A stretch of DNA of 64,000 nucleotides from Sesamum alatum (GCA_034509735.1 JACGWO010000006.1:10369001-10433000), one strand, 5' to 3'; numbered from the stretch's first letter, positions 21,848 to 33,250 are shown. Notes: generated by a model not told the origin, from the sequence alone. Numbers and translations: made by a program.

Positions 21848-23404
21848 TTATAGAGGAGCGTCTTCATCATCTTCTTCTTCAACCTCCTCATTGTCAATTA
21901 AGGTGATGTGATGAGCTAGGGCGATATCCTCTTCAGCACTGCCATCAACATAATTGGATAATGCTACACTTTCTCTATCATCCTCGTCATCAAGTTGAAC
22001 TTGTGTGAAGACCATTGTTCTTGCTTTAATCTTCAAAACTCTGCCACATGATATGTCTAGAGTTGTGTGGTGTCTCCATCTGGAAGGAATCAAAATTCTA
22101 AGTTTCTCTGAGGATGTGATATTTTCCTTTGATTATGCAACCACCTTAGACATAGCTTTCTTTTGGTACATCGTTCTTTTCCGTGGATCAAATCTATCAA
22201 AGGCAGATTGATTGTTGGTCTTTCTATGCACCATTCTTTTACGTGGGCCAAGTCTGTTGAAGATAGACTCTCGTGGATTTTCTTTCCTTTGGTCATCTTC
22301 TGTTGAAGAGAGACTTTCACTAACATGGTTGTTGTTGGCCCTTTTTATGGCGATGCGGATAGGCTTAGGAGGGATAAAGCCAAGACCCACACGTGAATCT
22401 GGGACTGCATGCCATTTTTCCTTTAATATCACTTGGGTGGCGTTGAGTCCATGGAGCTTCTTGTTGGGAGCTTCGGGAGGAAGCTTTCCAAGGGCTAATC
22501 TTTCTTGTGGATTATACCCGGCTTTAACAAGCAGTTTGAAGGCCTTGGGATCATACCCTTCTCCATTTATAGCCAACGCTTCATGTCCATCTTCTTCTTT
22601 TTGGGTTGAGGACACAAATCCTCCGAGTGGTGATTTCGATGGTTGCTTCGTGTTGACTTGAGTCAATGGTAAAGTCAAACTCTTTGAAAATCCGGCCTTA
22701 ACAACGGGCTGCTCATTTCTCCTCATGCTTTAATTGTCATGTGACTTTGGTTTTTCTGAGGGCGAAGTCTTTTTTCCTCTTTTGGCAGTTTCGACATAGT
22801 ACTTGGTGTTGGCGAAGTGCGACTCAGCTTCGGTAAAAGGCTTGGTATCACTGAGTACTCTTTTTACTATGCCATTGCGGCAGTATTTGAAGCATTGATG
22901 CCATGTTGAGGGGACCACAGAATTTTCATGCAACCAAGGGCAGCCAAGAAGCATGTTGTAAGAAGTCTTGGCGTCTATAATTTGAAATAGTGCGGTTGGC
23001 GCCATATCGTCCATTAACAATTCCATCCTTATAATGCTAATAGCCATTTGTCCTCCTTGATTGAAGCCTTGAATCATGAGGCGGCTGTTTGAGAGTTCGT
23101 CTATTGGGATCCCTAATTCTTTCAAGGTTCGTAAGGGTAAGATATTGACTGCAGAGCCTCCATCGATCAATATTCTGTTCACCTTTTGTTCACGTGCATA
23201 TCCGGCGATGAACAAGGGGCGGTTATGAGGCTTTGACCCAAGAAGCAAATCCTCGTCGGTGAAGGTGATGGTGGATATGCATTCATCAGTATTAGAGGAT
23301 TCTTCCTTTTCAGACAGTGCGTCATCATTGATCGCGGTATTGTTCTCATTTGTGGTATTGCAGGAGACTTTACTGTCAAAAGACTCACACTTGGCCGAGA
23401 TCAC
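21848..23404 (-). pseudogene. Tat protease and linker to reverse transcriptase
   Basis: The aspartic protease signature is RILIDGGSAVNIL at about 23,165. SYNMLLGCPWLHENSVVPST follows, a sequence typical of Tat elements. Downstream, in the same frame after one TAA near 22,730, come GYNPQERLALGKLP and SIFNRLGPRKR, the conserved but uncharacterised Tat linker, then an acidic stretch to 21,848. The protease cuts the Gag-Pol polyprotein. The usual D-T/S-G of retropepsins reads D-G-G, which is common in this lineage. Confidence 0.85.
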
Positions 23405-23436
23405 ATTTGTTGTTGCAGTATCCTCTTCAAGAGAGA

Positions 23437-25011
23437 TTTTACCTTAGTGAGCTAATTGCATAACCTTATCTTTGAACACAAAGCAATCTAGTATTGAATG
23501 CCCAACTAAACGATGATATTTCTAGTATTTTTGGTCATCCATTCATTTGGCTTCTTCGAGTCGTTTTACTTCGGGTAGTTCGATGAGGTTAGCCTCCAAC
23601 AAGTCATCAAATATGCCGGGGACATCAAAATCAAGGAAAGGGTATTGCTTTGCTTGCATTTATGTCAAAGTTAGTTTTCTTTGCTGTCTCTCGTAAAGAG
23701 CATTTTGCTTCGGGGTAATGTTGTCTTTTGTTGCGCTCCTAAGCTTGAGCGGCGCTACATTCACTGCCATCGATTCCTTGCTTGGAGGATTTGAAAAAGG
23801 TTTGTCCCCTTTCTTGACTTCTTGCCTTTCCTTGGTTCTGTGGGGTTCTTGGACAAGTGGTCCTTCTACTCCGCTTGCTGCCATACTTAGCTCCATGTCA
23901 TGTGCTCGAGTGGCCAAATCTTCAAATTATCTGGGTAGGATTCCTTGAAGAATATTACCGAAGACCCCAATGCATCCCTTGAATGCACATCTCAATGGCG
24001 GAAGCTTCAGATAATCGATCTTTGCAGTTGAGGCTCAGATTCCTCCACCTATTGATAAAATCGAGAACTAGCTCATCCTTCCACTGACGGGGATTTGTAA
24101 GCTCAATCATGCTGACGGTCCACCTAGTGCTATAGAATCGATTGAGGAACTCTTGCTCTAGTTGTTCCCATTCGTCAATTGAACCGGCCTCCAGATCGGT
24201 ATACCAATCAAATGCGTTGCCTTTTAGTGATCGAACAAACTGCTTGACTAAGTGATCTCCATACGTTCCAGCATTGTTGCACATTTCGATGAAGTGGGCG
24301 ATGTGCTGTTTAGGATTGCCTTTGCCGTCAAATTATTAGAACTTCGGTGGTTGGTAGCCCCATTGGCATCTTCAAGCTATCAATCCTTGGAGTGTAGGGT
24401 TTGGAGTAGGTGAAGGATGACCTTGCGCTTCCCTCCATCTTGCTTCTGATGGTTCCTTCATTAAATTCTTTCAATTGGTCTATAGGAATCAATCCATCGA
24501 ACGAGACTTGAAGCTCTTTTGTAGGTTTATCTTTCTCGATATAGTGCTGCTTTGTGGATACTTCTGCTCCATCGTGAGCCTCAACTTGTTTTCCTTGAAT
24601 TTGGCTTGTGTCGACGTTGTATGGCTTATTGATCAACCTAGCAATTTGGGCATCTTGCTCTTGGATATGCCTGGTGAGTCCTTTGATAGCCCTTATCAGA
24701 CTTGCAATTTGCTCTTCTAAGGTTATGGCATTCGCCACCATGACCGGGGCCACATTTGTTGTGAAGGAATAGCTAAACTTGGAGCGAGGAGAGGACAGAG
24801 GAGATTTATCTTCGTCATCTTCACTTGCATGGCTAGGTATGAAGACGTCCTTCTGAGCAGACTCAATGGGAGGAGTCATTTGGGAAGATTCTTTAAGTTT
24901 CTCCGACATGCTTCTTGTAGTAACACCGAGACTCTTGGTACTTGAACTTGAAGACCTTGATGTGGTGAGTTTGGAATTCACCGTCTTCACAGTGTTTTCT
25001 TGAGTGTCCAT
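23437..25011 (-). pseudogene. Tat gag (capsid/nucleocapsid) with internal stops
   Basis: The best start is the ATG at 25,011, which gives MDTQENTVKTVNSKL and a serine-rich, probably disordered N-terminus with a TTRSMSEKL string. After a frame change and two adjacent TAA codons near 24,335 the conserved retrotransposon gag domain follows: FDGKGNPKQHIAHFIE, KGNAFDWYTDL, FLNRFYSTRW. Near 23,500-23,560 a damaged knuckle-like block (KYHRLVGHSILDCFVFKDK, first Cys lost to a stop) marks the end of gag. It forms the particle that packages element RNA in the cytoplasm. Confidence 0.8.
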
Positions 25012-25057
25012 CGAAATACTTCGGACTTTATTGAAGGGAAGAGATGAGAGGTAGAGC

Positions 25058-25079
25058 GGTCCCACTTGGCATGCCAAGT
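25058..25079 (-). promoter_or_regulatory. Candidate primer-binding site of the Tat element
   Basis: Immediately inside the 5' LTR, the minus strand reads TTGGCATGCCAAGTGGGACC, which has the TGGC start and GTGGGA stretch seen in tRNA-primed Tat elements. I cannot assign the tRNA with confidence. Confidence 0.4.
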
Positions 25080-25080
25080 T

Positions 25081-26014
25081 TGTAAACAAATTTTCATGTT
25101 CCTCTGTTTAACGAAATAAGAAAATATTACAAATAAATTCTTGAATTGGATTGAATATTTGTGGGTGCGAAACCCACTTGAAACCTCTGATTCTTCTTTT
25201 CACGAATGTGATCTTTGATTCAGCAACTTTGGAGATGAAACTTTGATGTTTGATCTCCTTTGACGTTGACTTTGACTTTGAATAACGTTAATTTGGGGGT
25301 TGTTAACTTTTTCCCGGATCAAACGCTATGAACTTGAACATATTTGATTTGAATTTGAGACATTTCTTAGTGTATTTGAGACTTTGATCTTCCATCAAGG
25401 TGGACTTCTGTCTTGATAACGTTAATTCGCCGGTCTTCGAACTTCTTGTTGAATTAAACGCTCATTTTGGACGATCTCCGCGACGAACGCCTTGGATCTT
25501 GCCTAGGACGCCGTGGATCTTCTTTGATTTGCGCTTGAGAGAATTTCGAGACTTCTTGAATGCTCTCTTGTTTGTATCTTCAATTGTATGTATGTGTGTT
25601 GAATGAGGTCCAAGGACTCCTTTATATAACTGTCAAAGAGGTAGAGTTGTGGTGAACTTGAACATTTATTTTGTATTATCTCTTTATTTTAATTTAAAGA
25701 GATAAATACATTAAATACTTTGGAAGACATGATTGGTCAATTTCGATATTATTTCTTTAACTTTTGTATTTTTCAAAGAGATAATATAAGAAATATTTAT
25801 CTTGATTTGATTGACCGAAACACCTCAATTTGACACGTGTCGGCCGTTGATTTAATGACGGAATATATATTAAAATATCAATTAAATTAACTATTTATAT
25901 TTAAAATTAATTTAGTAAATTCCAAAATATAAATAGAAAATTATTATAATTGATAAATAATATATATTTTTCACTTGTCGTTATTTGATTGGGCTCGAAA
26001 TTAATTTGTCAATA
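25081..26014 (-). repeat. 5' LTR of the Tat element
   Basis: Direct repeat of 12,710-13,641. Its outer end AATA (CACA in the other copy) meets the GGATT target duplication at 26,015. Confidence 0.9.
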
Positions 26015-26287
26015 GGATTACAATGGGCAGAGAGAGGTTTCTTAAGTTTTTTTACACAGAGGAGCAGTATGCAATTTGTCTTGGCTGTTTTTTCTACAAT
26101 TTTAATAAAAAATTCAAGGGCAAAATGGTCAATTTTAGAATGGTCAATTTTAGACCTTTGGTTAAAAATTACAAACCTCAAGGGGGTGTTTGTAATTTTC
26201 AAACAATGAGGGGATATTTGTAATTATGCCAAACCTCAGGGAAAGTAGCCGTAATTTACCCTAAAAGTTAAAAGTAATTAACAATTA

Positions 26288-26546
26288 GGGTAAATTACAT
26301 TACACCCTTTGAGATTAGGTCCAAATATACAAACACTCCCTGTTTTTTGCATAATTACAGCTACACTCACTGAGGGGGTGTTAATGTAATATTTTTCAGG
26401 GCGTATTAGCATAAGTTTTGCTTTTGAATAGGGGGTATAGTTGTAATACAATTATAACCTCAGGGGATGTAGCTGTAATTTTGTAAAAAATAGGGGGTGT
26501 TTGTATATTTTGGTCTAACATCAAGGGGTGTCACTGTAATTTACCC
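26288..26546. mobile_element. Mutator-type MITE, 259 bp
   Basis: The ends are GGGTAAATTACATTACACCC and its imperfect reverse complement, flanked by a perfect 9-bp duplication TAACAATTA (26,279-26,287 and 26,547-26,555). It has no coding sequence. The first 12 terminal bases are identical to those of the MITE that ends 26 bp to the left, so both belong to one family. Confidence 0.9.
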
Positions 26547-26555
26547 TAACAATTA

Positions 26556-28362
26556 AAAGTTACACTTTTAACAAATGTTCAAAATAAAATAAAGTGAAAA
26601 ACAAATACATTTATCAATTAAGTACGAAAAGATTAATTTTAATTACAACTGTGAACATAAAGAGAATCAATAGAGTCTTTTATTTTAAATATATCTAAAA
26701 TCCTACAATAAACTTGCCATAAAAATTGTCACTTCCAAAACACTTAAAAAACAATATAACATATAAAAGTTCACAATAAATTGATAGCACGTTCACAAAT
26801 TGGGTTGATTTTATAGTATCAGATAAAATTAATATGTTATTAATGATCAAGTTTAATTAGTTAAATATTTAAATTCATTTACCCTTAATATTATATATGC
26901 AATATAGAAGTTGTATTAGAATAGAAAAGACAAGACACCATGGAACATAAAGATTCTAGCCTAATTAAGTTTTCCAGAGGCAAAAATATATTTGAAAAAG
27001 TAAAGGAGTGTAAATTATACATATGACATTGTTCTTGAAGAACAAGAAGATACATAATTATTAAAAGTTTGTTTATCATCTAAACAATATTACATATATT
27101 TCTCATAGACGTTTCACCAAACTTTAATTGATATATTGTTAAAACTTCCTACATTAAAATTCATTTCATTAGATTTGTAGTGAATTTCTTATATTAGATT
27201 GTTTTGATATAGGAAAATGGTAGCAAAGATTAATATTTTAATTATATAATTAGTTATAAGTAACGATAGATTAATTCATATTAATGACAAACTTAATATT
27301 TGTTGGTATAACTTTGACCTAAAATTAAATCTTATATTGTTTTGATATACGAAAATGGTAGCAAAGATTATTATTTTAATTATATAATTAGTTATAAGTA
27401 AAGATAGATTAATTCATATTATTGACATACTTAATATTTTTTTTGTATAACTTTTACTTAAAATTAATTCTCATATTTGAATTTACTTTTATCTTTTGAT
27501 ATGTTTCAAGGGATCAATTGTCTTCTCATTAATGTTTAGAGGAGAAACTCAATAAATTAAATATATACATGATCAATAATGACTTGTCCATATAACCCAT
27601 GTAAGAAAAATTTTCTCTATATAAGTTTGAAATACTTTGATATAATTCTGCAAAAAAATTAAAATTTTGTGTAGTAAAATAAGCGCCTTTTGGTAACATA
27701 CAATTATTTTAAAACAACGAACAATGATAACATGAGATATATTATCAAGCACTCAAATTTGAGAAGAATCAAAATTTAATAGCCAAGTTCAGGTTAAACT
27801 TGTGTGGATCGCAATCCATGACATGTTGAGAAAACATTTCACAAAAGAAAGAAAATGGAGAATAGGGAAAAAAAATTGGATGATCTAAAGAGAAAGAATT
27901 AATTGATAATGATCAAAGTTGTGACTTGTGAAGATCCTAAAAGAAATAATCTAAAATTTTAAATAGGAATGAAGAATAAGGTCATGTAGCAGATAGATTT
28001 GCATTTAAATTATATAGTTTTTGAAAATTTTGCTTAAATTCCTTTTTACTTTCAGTTGATTTGTGTTTTAGTTTTTAGATTTAGCTTCAATTCTTTTACT
28101 TGTTAATTGATTGCTCAAGTTTAAACAATAATTTAGTTTGATCATAAAAGAACCTACAACATAAATGAATTTGATTGAATCAAAATTGAACAAAGAAACA
28201 AAATTTATTCTTATTCATTTTAATGACAATTATGTATATAGTTTAGTAATTTCTTATCTTTTAAGTATAAAAAAGTTACTTTAATAAAGTTGGTCATTTT
28301 TCGTATCTTGATTTTCAAAATTACTAATTTGTTTGTTTATAACATAACTCCAAATATTAGAG
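26556..28362. other. AT-rich DNA with a 140-bp tandem duplication
   Basis: No gene is seen. The units 27,190-27,330 and 27,331-27,471 repeat the stretch from TTGTTTTGATATA through ATGGTAGCAAAGATTA and TATAATTAGTTATAAGTAA with a few substitutions. Confidence 0.65.
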
Positions 28363-28371
28363 ACATAAGCC

Positions 28372-29168
28372 GGGAGAATTGCACTTTTGGTCCCTCCATA
28401 ATACCCCAAAAATAGTTCGGTCCCCCTTCATTCGCGAGTTACACTTTTGGTCCCAATTAGATACATTTTTGAATAGTTTTGGTCCTGCCGTCAATTTTCC
28501 GTTAAGAGTTAACGGCAGCCGCACGTGAAGCGCATGTGATGGTCATTTTGGGAGCAAATTGGTCGGATTTAAGTGCCAAAATTGCTTGCCCTAGCATATA
28601 AAACCCATTTTGGCACAAAAATGTCTCAAAAAAATTACAACCCATCAATATTCTCATTTGCATTTCATTGATTGAAAATTTGTTGCTCAAAATCCAAATT
28701 CAAGTCATTTGCTTGCTTCTCCTAGCCATGGACCTCGCTTCTCCACTCGCTTCCAATTTCTGCTTTTTCGCGCATGAAAGAAACCTCACTCAAAACACTA
28801 GTTTAGGGGTCGAATTAGCTCAATGATCCATGCTAACGGGTTGGTTTTCAGAAATTATAAGATTTTCCGGTCAATTTTGAGGTAGTGTGGATTGGAAGTT
28901 TTGTAATTAGAGGTTTGATATAGGGAAATGTGGGAAACGGGTTCAGACTTGGGATAAATTGGGGAAAATCGCTGATTTGGGGAAGAAAAGAAGCTCACAT
29001 GCTCCACACGTGCGTATTTTCCGTTAACGCTTAACGGACAATTGACGGAAGGACCAAAACTGTTCAAAAAATGTATCTAATTGGGACCAAAAATATAACT
29101 CGTGAATGAAGGGGGGACCAAAACTGTTTTTGGGGTATTATGGAGGGACCAAAAGTGTAATTCTCCCA
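28372..29168. mobile_element. Mutator-like element with ~145-bp terminal inverted repeats and unique interior
   Basis: GGGAGAATTGCACTTTTGGT at the left is matched by the reverse complement of GGGAGAATTACACTTTTGGT at the right. The similarity runs about 145 bp inward to a TTAACGG string. Flanking 9-mers ACATAAGCC (28,363-28,371) and ATATAAGCC (29,169-29,177) agree at 8 of 9. The roughly 500-bp interior is not repeated and contains a TATAAAACCC string at 28,590 and an ATG at 28,728 opening a 32-codon frame. It could be a Pack-MULE that carries a piece of a host promoter and first exon, but I do not recognise the source gene. Confidence 0.8.
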
Positions 29169-29177
29169 ATATAAGCC

Positions 29178-30201
29178 TATAAGCATCTACCAAATTCATG
29201 CTACTAAAAAAAGATGGAATTAACGAATAGAAAATTGAACGTTGTGACAAATACAACTAAAAGAATACATTACCAATTAGAGAATAAAATAAAAAGTAAA
29301 ACATCAACTAACTGATGAGATTCCAAGTAAAATTGATAAGGTCAAGACATCAAATTGATTAGAAACGTGATGCAGTATCTTGAGAAGATAATAAAAATAG
29401 TAACGATAAAAAAAAAAGATAATATTAAAATTCAAACGCCCAAGAATAGGGAGATAATTAATAATTTTATCGAGAAAATCAAAAAATATATGAAACCAAA
29501 AGCAGGCGGATCTCTCCCGCCAACAAAATCGAACAAACAAATAAACCGAACCATGTGTTAGCATAATAATCTATTAGTTATTGCTATTTAGCTTTTGAAT
29601 TTTCATTAAATAGAAAGATTTTACAATAACTTTTAAAACTCATTAAGTTTAATAGTGAATAGGAACTTTTCATTTATAAAATACTTATTAAATCTCAAAA
29701 TAATGTCTTTGCATTTATAAAATATCTTATATTTTTACTTAATTAAATTATTAAATAATATAATCATTTTATCGACATAGTAAGCATTACGTGCAACTCA
29801 CGTGATTTTTACTAGTATATATATATAATGTGTATATACCTTTCTTGTATGATTTACAAATCAATCGAGTAAACTAATATTTATTTTATTTTAATAAATT
29901 TTGTGCATTTATCCTATCCTGTACTTTTGTCGGACACAATCCCCTTTTTTCATATCTACAAAACTAAACTACCCCCTTTCTTATTGGACGGCTTAAGTTA
30001 GAACTCAATAGAAAGAGGAGTGCATTGCGTGTATGTGGGTATCTCACTGTTCATAATCTCTTGACTTTAATTTCTCAGCAGAAGCCGAAATCGCAGAGGT
30101 TGCGTCGGCTGATTTGCGACGCCTGTAGCACGTTCTTCATTTCTGTTGTCATTTTGAAATATTTCCATTTCTTGCTTGAATTCTCTGCGCAGAAGAAGCT
30201 G
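29178..30201. other. Upstream region of the RFL gene
   Basis: AT-rich DNA with the Helitron end at 29,789-29,815 about 390 bp before the RFL start codon. No clear TATA box is visible. The frame of the RFL gene extends upstream to 30,025 without any ATG, so this part is probably 5' untranslated. Confidence 0.5.
29789..29815 (+). mobile_element. Probable Helitron 3' terminus (hairpin plus CTAG)
   Basis: ACGTG and CACGT arms around a short loop, a T-rich spacer and CTAG followed by T. The layout is almost the same as at 3,212-3,240. The 5' end was not located, so the extent of the element is unknown. Confidence 0.5.
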
Positions 30202-31818
30202 ATGGGTGGAAAGGCGGCTGCTTCTGCAATTCATCTGATTCGTAGAGGAATTTCTGCAACCAAATTGGGTACTTCTTCTCTCCCATTCTCTTTATTGTCT
30301 TCAGATTATCATAGTCTCAGTCACAAAGATGGGCCCTTTTCGCCTAAGCCCAGAATAGATTTCAGTTGTATTCACGAAGTAGATGATGCTGTTTTCTTGT
30401 TTCGTGAAATGGTGAGAATGCGCCCACAGCCTTCTGTCGTTCAATTCACCAAACTTTTGAATGTTGTTGCCAAGATGAAACAGTACGCTATTGCCGTTAA
30501 TTTATTCGATGAAATGCGTCAATTGGGTGCCCCTTTCGACGAGTATACAATGGCTATCGTGATTAATTGCTATTGCCTTCTCAATCGAGTAGACTTTGGA
30601 TTTGCTATCTTGGGCAGCTTCTTCAAACACGGTTACGAGCCAAATGTCACTACTTTCACCACACTTATAAAAGGGCTCTTTTTAGATGATAAGGTCATGG
30701 AGGCAGAAAAATTATTCAAGAAGTTGTTGACTCTGAAACTGTGTAAGCCTAATGAAGTTACGATTCTTACTGTGATAAATGGGCTATGCAAAGCTGGACA
30801 CACTCTCACTGCCTATGATTTGCTTGGGTTATTTGAGAAGACGAGCTTCAAGCCCGGTGTTAAAACTTACAACATTGTAATTGATAGTTTGTGCAAGGAT
30901 CGCATGGTTGATGATGCGCTCCAGCTCCTATCCAAAATGATTGACAAGGGCATTTCACCTAACATTGTAACGTATAATTCAGTGCTTCAAGGCTTGTGCA
31001 ATTTCGGTAGATGGAAAGATGCGAAAGACTTAATTAGTGAAATGGTGGATCACAAGATATCTCTAGATGTAATTACTTTCAGTATATTGGTGGACGCATT
31101 TTGCGAGGAAGGAAAGGTGAAAGAGGATGAGGATATAGTGGAAATTATGATGCAAAGAAACGTTTGTCCTAATACTGTCACGTACACGACTCTGATAGAT
31201 GGATACTGCTTGGTTGGGCAACTTGATAAAGCAAGACAAGTATTTGACTCCATGCCAGGTTGGGGCTTCAATCCTTCTATCATTAGCTATAATAGCTTGA
31301 TTAATGGATATTGCAAAAAGGGAAAGGTAGAGGAAGCTTGGCACCTTTTCCTCGAAGTTCCTCGTAAAGGGTTAGATTACAATGTAGTCACCTGTAACAT
31401 CATGCTACATGGACGTGCAGGCAGATTTGTTGAAGGATTGAACCTTTTCAAAGATATGCAAGCTCAACAACTAACTCACGATTTAGTGATCTACAGTACC
31501 TTGTTGAATGGCTTGTGCATGAATAAGCAGATTGCTAAAGCATTTTCTTTCCTACAAATAATGGAAGATAGAGGTGTTAAACCTGATATAATCACATATA
31601 GTATACTCATCCATGGATTGTGCAAGGATGGAAAACTTGAGATTGCAAGAAATCTTTTCCATAGCCTTCCTTCAAAAGGTTTGCAACCCAACGTTCAGAT
31701 ATATACAACCATTATTGGTTCACTTTGTCAAGAAGGACTTGTAGAGGAGGCAAAATGTTTGCTTATAGAAATGGAAAAAAGTGGTTGTGCACCTGATGCT
31801 ATGACATACGAAGTTTAA
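30202..31818 (+). CDS. P-class pentatricopeptide repeat protein, Restorer-of-fertility-like, C-terminally truncated
   Basis: The first in-frame ATG (30,202) starts MGGKAAASAIHLIRRG, an Arg/Ser/Ala-rich presequence without acidic residues, typical of mitochondrial import. Thirteen P-type PPR motifs of about 35 residues run from residue 77 to 530. A partial fourteenth ends at the stop (residue 538). Repeat 10 is two residues short. The entry block RPQPSVVQFTKLLNVVAKM is characteristic of the RFL subfamily, whose members bind mitochondrial RNA and often suppress cytoplasmic male sterility. No intron is present, as usual for RFL genes. The stop follows a one-base loss near 31,812. In the shifted frame a normal RFL ending continues (SLIKGLLKRNELSEAK) to a TAG at 31,908-31,910. 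The gene therefore lacks about 35 residues. It may still bind RNA. Confidence 0.92.
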   Translation: MGGKAAASAIHLIRRGISATKLGTSSLPFSLLSSDYHSLSHKDGPFSPKPRIDFSCIHEVDDAVFLFREMVRMRPQPSVVQFTKLLNVVAKMKQYAIAVNLFDEMRQLGAPFDEYTMAIVINCYCLLNRVDFGFAILGSFFKHGYEPNVTTFTTLIKGLFLDDKVMEAEKLFKKLLTLKLCKPNEVTILTVINGLCKAGHTLTAYDLLGLFEKTSFKPGVKTYNIVIDSLCKDRMVDDALQLLSKMIDKGISPNIVTYNSVLQGLCNFGRWKDAKDLISEMVDHKISLDVITFSILVDAFCEEGKVKEDEDIVEIMMQRNVCPNTVTYTTLIDGYCLVGQLDKARQVFDSMPGWGFNPSIISYNSLINGYCKKGKVEEAWHLFLEVPRKGLDYNVVTCNIMLHGRAGRFVEGLNLFKDMQAQQLTHDLVIYSTLLNGLCMNKQIAKAFSFLQIMEDRGVKPDIITYSILIHGLCKDGKLEIARNLFHSLPSKGLQPNVQIYTTIIGSLCQEGLVEEAKCLLIEMEKSGCAPDAMTYEV

Positions 31819-31910
31819 TCAAGGGTTTGCTTAAAAGGAATGAGCTTTCCGAGGCAAAGACATTCTTGTATGAAATGTGTAGACGAGGACTCTCACTTCA
31901 ATCTCGTTAG
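31819..31910 (+). pseudogene. Out-of-frame C-terminal coding tail of the RFL gene
   Basis: After the stop at 31,816-31,818 the +1 frame remains open and encodes the rest of repeat 14, with SLIKGLLKRNELSEAK followed by an FLYEMCRRGL-like end. It stops at 31,908. This matches the usual RFL C-terminus, so the premature stop is a recent frameshift, not the ancestral end. Confidence 0.75.
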
Positions 31911-33250
31911 AAAGAGTTGCTTGTCATTGCTTGTTATATTATGTTTTTTCTCTCTGGAAGTGTAAAATGACAAACTTTCTGGATCTCAAACTGCTGATGA
32001 GTTCTAATTCATGATGTATGCTATAGCATGTAGATAACATGTGCTAAATAATTTACTTGTATCAATTGTGCAAACTTCTTTCCTACTTTTTCAAGGTGTA
32101 CTTTATTCATCACATATTTCTTAGCCTTATATTCTAGAATTACTGAGAATCATTTGGAGATTGTTAAGTCTATGAAGACAGTGCTGGCAAAGCTTCACAA
32201 AAAGATGAAGCAATAGAATGTTATTCAGCTTGTTGAATTCCAACAAATATTGAATTCAGTTGTCTTGTGAAAACATAATTTGTTGACGAGTCATTCTTCA
32301 TTTATGTTGTCTGAGTGAGTCTCCTGGTGTTGATGATGAGGTCTGAATTGGCATTTGTTATGTGTAAAAACATAGGATGGTAGATGAACTGTTATCGTAT
32401 CTTGTGATTAGAGGATGCCCTCATCTATCTAGATTAGAATAAGCTTTGTCCTGAAATTTTCTCAAATAAACAACTGTTGACATGAATATGCATATGTTCC
32501 ATTTCCTGCAAGATTTTGAAGGTTCTCAGCAACATCAACCAAGATGTAAAAGGGTAGTTTCTATACCTCTTTAGCATGTGAAAATATATAAGGACAGTTT
32601 GGTCAGGAAAAATATTTATTTGACCTGCATTAAGTCAGTAATAAGTCCACCAAAGGTAAATGTTATTTTTGGGTTTTTTTTTTTTTTTTGTTAATATCAT
32701 TCAATTTGGTGAATTTTAACTAATAGAGATCTATTTGTTAAACAGAAACAAACGACCAGGGTACTGGATGTATTTTTTCAAATCACATAATATTTACGTG
32801 TAATTATACCAAGAGAATACGGTATATTCATCCCTAATAATTATTATCTTTTCCAATTCATCCACAACACACATCCATAGCTATTTCCCATTTTTACTTA
32901 ATTAAAAAAATATTTTTCCACGAAAGATCTATTCTCTCAATCAAAACCACTGCAATAAATAAATAAATAAATTATTCCTTATACTATAATGACTACGGCT
33001 ATAAAAATATGATAAATCAATACTATTAACTACGATTAAACAAAACTGATATAAAATATTATATTTTGATCACGATTAATGAACATTATTGGTCATGATT
33101 TTAACAGCCGTTACACAACCATACTCAATTGATATTTGCACACTTTTTTCAGTTTTAGCCATAATAACAATTAATCATTACCATAAGTAATATTTCTTCT
33201 AGTGAGTCAATATATAACCTTTTAAGATAGAAATTAATACACTTTTTTGT
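31911..33250. other. RFL 3' flank and AT-rich DNA, CACTA-like right end at 33,204
   Basis: The first few hundred bases are probably the RFL 3' untranslated region. A poly-T tract lies at 32,673-32,689. From 32,985 to 33,204 the sequence has repeated TACGATTA / ATAGTTA-like words and ends TTTCTTCTAGTG, which fits a CACTA right terminus. No partner left end is seen. Confidence 0.4.

Larger units (their letters stand above)
12710..26014 (-). mobile_element. Ty3/gypsy LTR retrotransposon, Tat lineage, 13.3 kb, with an antisense gene
   Basis: Two direct LTRs (12,710-13,641 and 25,081-26,014, about 0.93 kb) bound the element. They start TGTAAA and end CACA or its mutated form AATA. Flanks are GGACT and GGATT (12,705-12,709 and 26,015-26,019), a 5-bp target duplication with one change. 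Gag, protease, reverse transcriptase, two RNase H domains and integrase read on the minus strand in that order. The second, plant-type RNase H is the hallmark of the Tat lineage. A 5-kb region between pol and the 3' LTR carries a gene on the opposite strand with a plant mobile domain. Frameshifts and stop codons throughout gag-pol show that this copy is not autonomous. Confidence 0.9.
12510..26261. mobile_element. Mutator-type MITE split by the Tat retrotransposon
   Basis: The outer ends are GGGTAAATTACAACTACCTT (left, from 12,510) and the reverse complement of GGGTAAATTACGGCTACTTT (right, ending 26,261). The inverted repeat continues inward for about 80 bp through CTGAGGTTTG and CATAATTACAAATA. 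Flanking 9-mers are TAGAAGTTA (12,501-12,509) and TAAAAGTTA (26,262-26,270), matching at 8 of 9, as expected for a MULE target duplication. Without the 13.3-kb insertion the element would be about 440 bp with no coding capacity. A sister copy lies at 26,288-26,546. Confidence 0.8.

Noticed and set aside
22212..22661. 149-codon plus-strand frame
   Set aside because: Reverse-strand shadow of the Tat linker between protease and reverse transcriptase.
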